Shown: positions 50,652-59,589 of the stretch, piece after piece
Position numbering within the stretch: the stretch's first letter is position 1
How the letters are laid out: every line of letters begins with the position of its first letter
Source of the DNA: Rhynchopus sp. YZ270_cl-10
Taxonomy: Eukaryota > Euglenozoa > Diplonemea > Diplonemida > Diplonemidae
Direction: 5' to 3'
Assembly (NCBI GenBank): GCA_964035575.1
Contig: OZ037905.1
Coordinates: forward strand, 831,001-895,000
DNA length: 64,000 nt
Program-made: the position numbers and the translations under genes
Notes under the pieces: model-generated
What the model saw: the letters and a program-made list of their open reading frames with translations, nothing else
Database searches by the model: none
What the model was told of the DNA's origin: nothing

Positions 50652-50693
50652 GGTGCAAACGTCTCTGTGGACGCAGGCACCGTGGATCTCCGC
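50652..50693 (+). repeat. HP2 unit (best folded copy)
   Basis: GGTGCAAACGTC-tctgtg-GACGCAGGCACC. Outer stem GGTGC/GCACC, inner stem CGTC/GACG. Confidence 0.7.
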
Positions 50694-50734
50694 TTTGGTT
50701 ATCGAACCGTGGAGGGCGTTTAAAAAAAAAGTAG

Positions 50735-50838
50735 AGTTGAAATACAAAGCCCTCTGACAGTGTACCTTGGTATGACCGGCTGTACCGTGGGGTGGACACC
50801 CAATCATCCATTTCGTGGCTTACATCTGATTAAAAATG
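50735..50838 (+). repeat. SR3, copy 4
   Basis: GTTGAAATACAAAGCCCTC to GTGGCTTACATCTGATT. It shares the longer 3' end (GTGGCTCAAGTTCGACC) with the 15373 copy. Confidence 0.75.
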
Positions 50839-51309
50839 TGGCTCAAGTTCGACCCATTGACTCTATATCCACTCGTTGTAGGGGAGGGAGGAGGAAGGAG
50901 GGAGGGAGGATAGCTGCCACCCTCAAAAAAAAAAAATGTCAGAGAAAAATTGGGGGGGGAATTGAAAATAAAAGTAAACTGATGTGCGCATAGGCCGTCC
51001 TCTCGTTTTAAGCAAGGTTATGGAAGAGGGTCTTTGCATGCAGGCTCAGTGCGGCTACTATCAGCTTTTTTTTTCACGTGGTAACTTTTTCTTTCTTTCG
51101 GTCCCTCCAGAAACTGTGGAGGGAAACACATGGACACACAAACGGCAACTTTTTTGTTTTTTTAAAATAGGTTAGAACGACGTTGCTCAAGGTTTTGGAT
51201 AGAAATTTTGTAGTTTTTTGGTAAGGTATTTCATTGGCAATACCGAGCAGGGTTTTTGGGACATACACGCACACCCGAAGGGAAGGGGGGAGGAGGAATG
51301 CGCACAGTA

Positions 51310-51490
51310 CACGACGGTGAAGTAAACGACATGACATGTGCTTTTTACATGTAACTTTTTTTACAAGTAAAGTGACATGTGCCACAGGTAAACTGACCTG
51401 TTGAGTCCATGTCATTTTAATGTGGCACATATCACTTTACATGTATGCAGGTATAAAAGGCACATGTCATGTCATTTACTTCGCTGTCGT
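51310..51490. mobile_element. 181-bp foldback miniature element
   Basis: CACGACGGTGAAGTAAACG is mirrored by CATTTACTTCGCTGTCGTG. Inside, ACATGACATGTG and CACTTTAC-type segments are also inverted, so nearly the whole unit folds. It lies 58 bp from element C and likewise begins with CACG. No clear target duplication. Confidence 0.7.
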
Positions 51491-51852
51491 GAATAACAAG
51501 GTGTGAAGAAGAAGAAAAAAACTATTGCATACCATAACCATCTTCACACACGGCGGGGTCCACACACCCGAGGGTCCGTAAATTTTACGGACCCTCATTA
51601 CGGACCCTCAAGTGCGGACCCGGGTCCGTAATTACGGACCCTAGGGTCCGTAATTACGGACCCTAGGGTACGTAATTACGTGGTCTAAGGTGGGAAATCA
51701 CTGTTTGGATGTGTGACTGCTGGTCGAAAAGCCCTGGGAGCAAACCGAGTGGTACACAGGTACCACATGATAGACCATGATCATGTGGGCCTATCCCAAG
51801 TTACATACCGAAAAAAGTCGTGAGCTCGGTTAGTTGTCAAAGACGTCTTCCA

Positions 51853-52141
51853 CCATGCACTGAGGAGATAATGATCCAACAATTTACAAGAAAGATTACT
51901 TAACCTACTGCTGGAAATTGCCAGGTCGTAGTAACACACAAAGTGTGCCTCCGTTCGGGAAGACCGGATATTCTAGAGACCAAAAAGGCCTCAAGAATAT
52001 CTTCCGGTAGTCAAGGTATAACCGAGTGAACGGCCCAAGACCCCCGTGGAGAAGTTAAATGTTGTAATGCTATCAAGTACAAACTGCGAACACTGTCTTA
52101 CCCTCCTCAATGCATGGTGGAATATGTCTTTCACAACAAAC
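51853..52141 (+). repeat. direct repeat inside element C, left copy
   Basis: Starts ATGCACTGAGGAGATAATG and ends TTTCACAACAAA. It is nearly identical to 54209-54487, about 2.36 kb away. Confidence 0.85.
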
Positions 52142-53647
52142 CGAGCTCAAGAGTTTTTAAACTTCCCTGAGGGAATGCGAGACGCAAAATTTACCACCAG
52201 ACCCTGTCTTCGTGCACCTTCGGTGCAACGCTGCAGACAGGCCAAACTGCGTTGGACTCAGAGGAATGCCTGCTGTGCAGTGTATCAATGAGAACCAAGT
52301 CCCAGCAACAAGGGGCGCCTTTTGGCGGGCGTTGTTGAGGGTGTTTGGGGTGCAAAGTTTTCCACAATTTTGATGCGCGGGTACAGAAGTGTTGTCTTGT
52401 TCTTTCATCTTTAGGAATGTAAATGTCAATCGCGTTTAACTACCACTAGGGCTTGTTCAGTGAACCCACAAGGGGTCGAAGGGGGTTGGTTATCCCATAG
52501 CTATCAAAGGTTGTGTCGACCAGGCTAATCCACTATGTTACGCTGTACGTTGTTAAATCCGAAGAAATAACACTTTAGCAGCCGCAGGAAGTTTGCTAAA
52601 AAGAGTGCCTCACGCTACACAAACCACCACCCGCGATTGACTTAGATGTTATAACAAAGAGAATTCAGAACAAAACAACACCCTGCCCCATACACACTAA
52701 ATTGTCATGCTTCAAGAGCATGCCTGGGCCAAAATTACTGTTGACCAAAAAGGCAACAAGACCACCCACAAGGAGTGTAAATTGTGCACTGGTTTTCTGG
52801 GGGAACGCAATATTTTCTTGTGTCTAGTCCTCCGCAAGCAGAGGACAGACTTTCCGGAAGGTTTCCAAAGTCGAATTTCTTGCACTAGCTATGCTCCCTT
52901 GGTTAATGGCTATAGCAGTGACTGACTAAGTGTACCCACCCCCCTCCACCCAGATCTTCGTCCGCAAACTCAGAATAGATTGATGCGGGTAGATTTTGAG
53001 TTGTTGAATGTCGGACCGCGGTGAAGCTTCTCATCGCAATCGCGGGTGCAGTTCAGACTTCACGATCCTGTGATAAGTGTAAATGTGGGGTGTGATTAAG
53101 TTATGGTATACAAACGTAGTAGTCGGGAAAGGTGAGGTTAATAAAAAAGGCTATTTATTGCCGTGAAATAAGATAGATTTTTTCCACGCTACAGGTCGAG
53201 AGAGTGACCTGCTGCACAAATGGTTCGAGTGAAGCGAGGTGAATTATGTGAAGCAGGTAACGAGCGCCTGTGGAACCAAATAGAAACGTAACACTCATCA
53301 CACGATAAAACCCATGGGAGAGGTTGTGGTGAAACGCACACACCTCGACCTGAGGAGTGGCTCTGCAGCGCGGTTCGTCCCCAGAACCGCAAGTGTGTTC
53401 AAAATGCTTTGTTTCTATTTCCTCCTTCATGTCATGAGGTGACACAAAATGATTGGTGCGTAAAAAAATAGCTATTTAATAGTGTGAACATTACGCGTTT
53501 ATTTCGAGTTGAAAACACGAACAAGTTGAAATATGCGGCATTTTTTTGTTCAATCTTCACTAGTAACTGAAAGTTAAACATAATTACATACCTTGTCTTC
53601 CCCGTAACCTGCGCCTTCGCTGCTTTTAAGGTGCTTTCTCTGGGTGC

Positions 53648-53911
53648 CCAGTACCCAGTACCCAGTACCCAGTACCCAGTACCCAGTACCCAGTACCCAG
53701 TACCCAGTACCCAGTACCCAGTACCCAGTACCCAGTACCCAGTACCCAGTACCCAGTACCCAGTACCCAGTACCCAGTACCCAGTACCCAGTACCCAGTA
53801 CCCAGTACCCAGTACCCAGTACCCAGTACCCAGTACCCAGTACCCAGTACCCAGTACCCAGTACCCAGTACCCAGTACCCAGTACCCAGTACCCAGTACC
53901 CAGTACCCAGT
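53648..53911. repeat. 7-bp satellite (CCCAGTA)n
   Basis: About 37 nearly perfect tandem units. Because 7 is not a multiple of 3, frames on both strands stay open with a seven-residue period, giving spurious long ORFs. Confidence 0.97.
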
Positions 53912-54208
53912 GTCTTCGAGAACCTAAAAATGCATTTTGTTGAAATTTTCTGGCTTTTTCTGAACTTTTCCCAGCTACTTTTCTGGTCGAGTAGCTATTT
54001 TCACTTTTCTGGTGTATGAGTAGGTTTTCTGGGTGGGAGACTGGATTCTGGGTACAGTGGTGTGTCTGGGCACCCAGGCACCTGGGTACTGGTGTATTTT
54101 CGGCCCAGTACCCCGGTACACGATCCACTGGTGTACAAGGAAAAAAGTCGTGAAAAAGCAACCACAGCTCCACATGACAAACACAAAAGTGTCCAGTCAC
54201 GTGGGGCA

Positions 54209-54487
54209 TTCATGCACTGAGGAGATAATGATCCAACAATTTACAAGAAAGATTACTTAACCTACTGCTGGAAATTGCCAGGTCGTAGTAACACACAAAG
54301 TGCGCCTCCGTTCGGGAATACCGGATATTCTAGAGACCAAAAAGGCCTCTTCCGCTGGTCAAGGTATAACCGAGTGAACGGCCCAAGACCCCCGTGGAGA
54401 AGTTAAATGTTGTAATGCTATCAAGTACAAACTGCGACCACTGTCTTACCCTCCTCAATGCATGGTGGAAGATGTCTTTCACAACAA
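54209..54487 (+). repeat. direct repeat inside element C, right copy
   Basis: Same sequence as 51853-52141 with a few substitutions and a roughly 10-bp deletion. It fits an internal duplication; nothing more specific is visible. Confidence 0.85.
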
Positions 54488-55043
54488 ATAAGCTGTACAC
54501 AGGTACACAGGTAAAACCCGTTAAAATTGTGTGTGAAAGTTAAAAATAGCTATATTTGCATTTTTCGCCCAGCATTGAGGACACATAGTCCCACCAAGGG
54601 CAATTTTGTGATGTCAAAAAAAATTTTTTTTCGGACCAAAAATTGACTTGTTTTCGGTAAAACCCACTAAAAATTGTGGTACTCTAAACTGCGTTTTAGA
54701 CCCCCACAGATGCTCAAAAGTGCCAAATTTTGCTTTTAATGGCCTCAAATCGTCGAAATTAGCCCTAAACGGGGGCAAAAAAAATTTTTCGAGAGTCCCT
54801 TTCCCTGGGAGGCTCCGTAATTACGGACCCTAGGGTACGTAATTACGTACCCTAGGGTACGTAATTACGGACCCTAGGGTCCGTAATTACGTACCCTAGG
54901 GTACGTAATGACACTCCGTAAAGAGGGACCCTCCTAACATGCCGTTTTACGGACCCTCGGGGTGTGCGGACCCCGCCGTGCAAACTATCCCCCCGATCCC
55001 ACCCCTTCCCCCCCCCCCCCCCCCCCCCTCCCCTTCTCCCACC

Positions 55044-58000
55044 TTATTTCCCTTCCTTCACATCCTTTGGTATCTCCCTGTCTTTGCTGTCTTTGTCTCT
55101 GGTGGTTTCTTTTTCACGGCTGTTCTTGCGGAGGGTTTTGCGTTCACCTGGTTTGACTGCAGTGTAGAGGGAAGTCTGCTGGGAGGACACCGCACGTGTC
55201 GCATTGCAGGAAGCACAACGGAGTTCGAAGAGGCCTTTGTCGAGGCGATCGATTGTGGTGGAACCGTGACACATCCTGCAGGTGATGTACGTGAAGGCGT
55301 ACTTCCTGAAGACAACTTCAAGCGAGCTCGGCTTGACCACTCTGTTCAGCATCAGAACCCCATTGGGGTCTATCGAGGCCAACGCAGAGAGCTCTGTCGA
55401 GATGAAGGCACGGACGTGCTCTGCCTCGCGTTTGAGTGCTTTCAGGATGTTGGGGTAGTTGCTTACTGCGCAGCAGTGCCTGCTGACGCGCGCGACACGT
55501 GGTGCAGGGATTTTGAAGGCTTTGGTCTCGGGTACCTTCATGCCGTCGAGGCCTTGGTAGAGGAGGCCTGCGTAGACAGCGTCGCTTTCGCCTTCGCAGT
55601 CTTCGCCGCTCTCGGATGCGGAGTCGCGGTTCTGTGCAAGGCGGCGCTTCTTCTTCGGCTTCTTGAGACGCAGGATCTCATCCTCGCTGTCGGAGAGAAG
55701 CTGCTTCGCGATCTTACGAGGTGGTGGCTTAGGGGCAGAGAACTCCGTCATAGTGCTGCTGCTTGCGGCAATGCCCTTCGCCTTGCGTGCAGCGCGACGC
55801 GAAGGCGGTGCAGTCTTATCAGTGTTGTTCAGGTCCGGCTGTGAAGACACCTTCAAATTGCTGTAGAATACAGATAAATCCTCGTCTGTGCTCAGTTCCC
55901 CAGGAGTCATCGTCTTTGCGCGTGCCTGGCGTTTGGAAGCAACCGGGGCAGGCTTGCGTGATGCCCTCACCCGAGAAGGCTGTCCATGTCGGAACTGATG
56001 TTCTGGTGCAAGGGTAATGAGCGGCTGTGCTGGGGCAGGTTTTTCCTCAATCGAGGTCCGCATCGTGCCCCACGCCAGAATCTTGCACACCCCGCTGCTG
56101 TCGATCCGGAGCAGCGTAACCCGTTCAAATGGTGTACAACAGATGCGCCCCTCAATGCTTAGACGTGCTGTGTTCTTGTCCACTTCCAAAGCACATCCCG
56201 CGACACGGCGCGCCCCGGCCATGACCCATACGTTGTCACCCTCCTTCAACTTCTTCATCTTGCGTCCGTCGCCGTCCCGGTTGCGTGTCATGCTTTGGAG
56301 TGTGATGGTGTTTGAGAAGAGCTCCACGTTGTCCCCTGGGGAGCCGCTCATCTGGCCCACCAGGCGGTCTGCCTTGGCAAGGTGGGGCGGCAGGTTTGTC
56401 TCCATCCCGACCAAGGCACCTGGGTCAGCACGGCTGATGTCCTTCCCTTCGGAGGTGAGCTTCACAATGGTGACTGTGACCGGCTCGTAGTACTCCTCCT
56501 CCTTCGCACCGTCGCTGTTTGCAGGCTTCTTCCGGACCAGCCCAGGCAGCAGCGTGATCTCGTCACCACGGTACACAACACCCTCAAGGACACACCCACC
56601 AATGACACCACCACTCTTTTCGGTCTTGTCGCCTTCCTTCGTTTTCTTGTTGATGTCGAACGAACGGATGACGCGGAACACCGGCGCAACGTCCAAACTT
56701 CTGTTTCGTACTGGTGGCGGCAGGTTGAAGATGCTTGCAATGAGGGCCTCGCGGTTGGTGCCCCTGACGGCACAGCAGGGGATGACAGAGGCCTCGTGGC
56801 CAACAAGCTTGCGGATGCTTTGCAGGTGGTGCAGCGACTGCGTGCCCGTGATGTCGATCTTGTTGTGCACAACAATCAGGTTCTCCGAACGGATCTTCCG
56901 CTCCTTCAGGATGTTGAAGTGCTCCAGAGTCTGCCGCTGTGGGAAGTTCTCATTGGACGACACGACCATGATCCCTGCGTCCACAGTCGACGCGCCTGCA
57001 AGCACCGTGGTCACATATTTGTCGTGCCCAGGGCAGTCAATGAAACTCACTTTTCTCACAAATTCGCACGGCTCGCCGGTCTCCGGGTGGATGGGGTCGG
57101 TCACAGGCTCAGACCCGCCTGTCATAAAGAAGCGCCTCTGACCCCTGAGCATATGCAGGGACCGGTAGATGCAGGCGTCTGCATAACCGAGTTTGATGGT
57201 CGCGTTCGCAATGCGCTCCTCCCTGAACGCCATGGTGGTTTTGTGGGTGAGCATCTTCACGACACTGGACTTGCCGTGCGCAACGTGTCCGAGCAGTGCA
57301 ATGATGAGCGGCGGTGCGGGCTCCGAGAGCCGCGGCCCCAAAGGCTTCTCGGGCACGCACTCCTCCCCACCCGACTCCGCAGCGCTCCCCTGCCTGTGCC
57401 CCTCGCCTGCAGCCTGCAGCAGGTCGCCGTCATCCGTTCCCCACGTATCCGCCCAGTCGAGCGCCTCTTCGCCCATCGGGATGCCGAAGGGGCAGAGCAG
57501 AGGCTTCGGCTCGGGAGTCTGCTTTGTGTTTCCCATGGGCTCGCCTGAGACAGTGGTCGGCAGGCGGGACAATCCAAGGGGGTAGCGGGTGCGGTGGCGT
57601 TTCTTCTTCTTCCATGCGTTGCAGCCGTCGAGGGTGTCGAGATCACTGCGCGACGTGATCCGTGCATTCGCCTTGAACTCCGCCGACGCCGTGTTGACAT
57701 AACGGTACAGATACGAATCGGAGTGGTTGTTCCCGCTAGCAGATTCGTCTGAGTCGTTCGCAAGCGGGGGCAGGGTGGGCGAGTTGGTGTGTGCCTGCGC
57801 TGGGGAAGGGGTGATGAGGACTTCTGGCGACGCGAGGTCTGCCTTGGTCTCTTCCTCCTCCTCCTCTTCTTCTTCAGACTCGATGTACTCTCGTTTGATG
57901 AAGGACGATTTTGGTTTTGGTTTTGGCTTTTTGCGGCGGACGTCGTTGGTGGGGGGCAGCAGTGTTGGTGAGGACGTGGCTGCGTGGCGCTCCTTCTGCG

Positions 58001-58196
58001 CTGTGTGCATAAGCTCGAGGAGGAGCTGTGCGGCCTTCACCTCCGAGAGCAGTGCCGCCACCTTGCGCTCCTGCCGCGCTACCTCGTCGTCGGTGGCAGC
58101 CTCTGCCGCCTGCTGCAGTGCGTGGCGCTTCTTCGCATACCTGGTCCGTGTCCGCCCACCCCCACGCCTCCTCTTCTCATCATCGTGTTCTGTCAT
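55044..58196 (-). CDS. fused translation initiation factor eIF2-gamma / eIF2-beta
   Basis: Single frame of 1050 residues. Residues 1-295 are a charged, disordered extension with an acidic E9 run. Residues 298-710 are eIF2-gamma: G1 GHVAHGKS (303-310), KLGYADACIY, G3 DCPGH (387-391), G4 NKID (445-448), then domains II and III. The usual four-Cys knuckle of eIF2-gamma is missing. After a linker with a Lys-rich block (KKPKKKRR, like the eIF2-beta K-boxes), residues about 900-1013 match the eIF2-beta C-terminus: ILKALKREAEH, VVFRKYAFTYITCRMC and a C2-C2 zinc ribbon (Cys near 973, 976, 994 and 997). Two subunits of the Met-tRNAi-binding ternary complex are thus one polypeptide. The gene lies 102 bp downstream of the SET gene. 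Confidence 0.93.
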   Translation of the reverse strand: MTEHDDEKRRRGGGRTRTRYAKKRHALQQAAEAATDDEVARQERKVAALLSEVKAAQLLLELMHTAQKERHAATSSPTLLPPTNDVRRKKPKPKPKSSFIKREYIESEEEEEEEEETKADLASPEVLITPSPAQAHTNSPTLPPLANDSDESASGNNHSDSYLYRYVNTASAEFKANARITSRSDLDTLDGCNAWKKKKRHRTRYPLGLSRLPTTVSGEPMGNTKQTPEPKPLLCPFGIPMGEEALDWADTWGTDDGDLLQAAGEGHRQGSAAESGGEECVPEKPLGPRLSEPAPPLIIALLGHVAHGKSSVVKMLTHKTTMAFREERIANATIKLGYADACIYRSLHMLRGQRRFFMTGGSEPVTDPIHPETGEPCEFVRKVSFIDCPGHDKYVTTVLAGASTVDAGIMVVSSNENFPQRQTLEHFNILKERKIRSENLIVVHNKIDITGTQSLHHLQSIRKLVGHEASVIPCCAVRGTNREALIASIFNLPPPVRNRSLDVAPVFRVIRSFDINKKTKEGDKTEKSGGVIGGCVLEGVVYRGDEITLLPGLVRKKPANSDGAKEEEYYEPVTVTIVKLTSEGKDISRADPGALVGMETNLPPHLAKADRLVGQMSGSPGDNVELFSNTITLQSMTRNRDGDGRKMKKLKEGDNVWVMAGARRVAGCALEVDKNTARLSIEGRICCTPFERVTLLRIDSSGVCKILAWGTMRTSIEEKPAPAQPLITLAPEHQFRHGQPSRVRASRKPAPVASKRQARAKTMTPGELSTDEDLSVFYSNLKVSSQPDLNNTDKTAPPSRRAARKAKGIAASSSTMTEFSAPKPPPRKIAKQLLSDSEDEILRLKKPKKKRRLAQNRDSASESGEDCEGESDAVYAGLLYQGLDGMKVPETKAFKIPAPRVARVSRHCCAVSNYPNILKALKREAEHVRAFISTELSALASIDPNGVLMLNRVVKPSSLEVVFRKYAFTYITCRMCHGSTTIDRLDKGLFELRCASCNATRAVSSQQTSLYTAVKPGERKTLRKNSREKETTRDKDSKDREIPKDVKEGK

Positions 58197-58298
58197 CTTG
58201 CCAACATGAATGCTATAGTGTGTGATGTGTGGTCTGGTGTGAATGGTTTTGAGGGGGGGTAATTGACATAAAAATATGTGAGGTGGGTAATACTTAGA

Positions 58299-59417
58299 TT
58301 AATACGTTGCGTGCGTGGCAATGCAAAGCCCTGCACACATCCACACCGCCGCATGGAACCGCCTCTCCTCCTTGCAGGCACTGCACAGACAGGTGAAGTT
58401 GTATGCACGCAGGTCGCGTTCCCTCGCAAAGGGACGTCCTGTGGTGGTGTCTGCGTCAATGTAACTGATGCACAACTCCTCGCCAACAGGGATGTCGCGC
58501 AGTGTGATGACCGCTATCTTCATGGCCTCTGTGGTGGGCACGGTTTTGCAGTTCGGTACACACGAATGGTTCATGCACGCAGCGTCTTTGAACAGTCCGA
58601 CACCCCGCACCTTCAGACGCGCACCCCCTTGGGCACTCCCGAAGATGACAGCCAGGCTGCCTTTCAGGCCTTCCCACTCCTCATCACCGAGGATGCGCCG
58701 CTGCAATGCGTGAACAGGGGAAAGCGTTACTGTGCTGTGCGAGTTGACGTTGTATATGTTCAGGAGACGAAGGATCACTTGGGGGGTCACGGCAGGGCCA
58801 CCAATGCGTAGTGCAGGGGCGAAGACACGGCGGAGAAGGCTCGCAGCCTCACGCACAGCGAGACGTACCTCTGCGGTTACGGGAATGCGCATGCAGCCGT
58901 CGTCATAGTCTTCGAGGACCAACGCATCATTGTCAGCAGGGTCGCAAAGGGCCAGCGCAATGTGCTTTGCAAGAAACAGAAATCGGTCGTTCGCTCCAAA
59001 AGTATCAACATACGCCGACAATGCCTGGCTGCACTCCTCTTCCATCTGAGGCGGGCACAACAGCGCATGGAATTTGCAACTCTCCTGGCAGGATGCGGAA
59101 CAAAAGAGCGCACCGCAGCTGTGCACGCAGGGAACAGGGTTGACATCGAAGCTACCCCACTCCGATAACGCTGGGTCAATCAACTCGAGAACACCTTCCA
59201 GCCACTCATCCCCTTCAGTCGCATGCCGCAATGCACCATGCACACTGCCAAGCGCCCTCCCACAATGCGCACACGATGACAACCCATCCCGCTTATTGTA
59301 AAACACACGCGCCTCCTCCTCCAACACAGTCACGCCCTTCTCTAGCAAAGAAGAAGACAGGACATGCCGACCACGTGCCTCATCCTCTCTTATACAGTAC
59401 ATTCCACCCACGGTCAT
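58299..59417 (-). CDS. SMYD-like SET/MYND protein methyltransferase
   Basis: Protein of 372 residues. An N-terminal SET half (GRHVLSSSLLEKGVTVLEE) is interrupted by a MYND-like zinc segment (CAHCG, CVHSCGALFCSASCQ, CKFHALLC; about 50-125). The SET core follows with CMNHSCVPNC (NHSC motif, about residue 285), GEELCISYID and a post-SET YNFTCLCSAC. This order is that of SMYD lysine methyltransferases, which act on histone or cytosolic lysines with S-adenosylmethionine. Either the Met at 59417 or the one five codons later could start translation. It is packed between CPSF30 (172 bp upstream) and the eIF2 fusion gene (102 bp downstream). Confidence 0.88.
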   Translation of the reverse strand: MTVGGMYCIREDEARGRHVLSSSLLEKGVTVLEEEARVFYNKRDGLSSCAHCGRALGSVHGALRHATEGDEWLEGVLELIDPALSEWGSFDVNPVPCVHSCGALFCSASCQESCKFHALLCPPQMEEECSQALSAYVDTFGANDRFLFLAKHIALALCDPADNDALVLEDYDDGCMRIPVTAEVRLAVREAASLLRRVFAPALRIGGPAVTPQVILRLLNIYNVNSHSTVTLSPVHALQRRILGDEEWEGLKGSLAVIFGSAQGGARLKVRGVGLFKDAACMNHSCVPNCKTVPTTEAMKIAVITLRDIPVGEELCISYIDADTTTGRPFARERDLRAYNFTCLCSACKEERRFHAAVWMCAGLCIATHATY

Positions 59418-59589
59418 ATACCCAGAGTCCTTATGATTCCGCGGTGGGGGGGAGGTGGGGGGTGGATGAAGTGTAAATAAAAGGGTGGGGTGTGCGTTTC
59501 TTATACTTTTAGCATGCCAGTGGATTCCGGCGGTATGCCCCACCCCAAACCCCCCCTGCCCCCCCGATTCGAAAAAGATGGAAAAGTTG

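Larger units (their letters stand above)
51549..54980. mobile_element. element C: CACGG-ended palindrome-array transposon, non-autonomous
   Basis: The ends CACGGCGGGGTCC and GGACCCCGCCGTG are perfect inverted repeats. They lead into arrays of GGGTCCGTAATTACGGACCC or GGGTACGTAATTACGTACCC palindromes (51570-51685 and 54812-54950). CA on both flanks fits a 2-bp target duplication. The interior holds modules shared with element A, a 280-290-bp direct repeat pair, and a 7-bp satellite. Short frames inside (for example 52707-52925 plus, 53155-53445 minus) are not convincing proteins, although the first has a relative at 46318-46545 in element A. Confidence 0.85.

Noticed and set aside
53574-54209. 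211-codon minus-strand frame rich in YWVLGTG repeats, and the plus-strand VPSTQYP frames
   Set aside because: They are translations of the 7-bp satellite CCCAGTA. Any frame through it stays open, so they are not evidence of a gene.
51853-54487. LTR retrotransposon reading of the direct repeats in element C
   Set aside because: No primer-binding site, gag or pol-like sequence and no clear terminal motif or target duplication. Only a pair of direct repeats can be supported.
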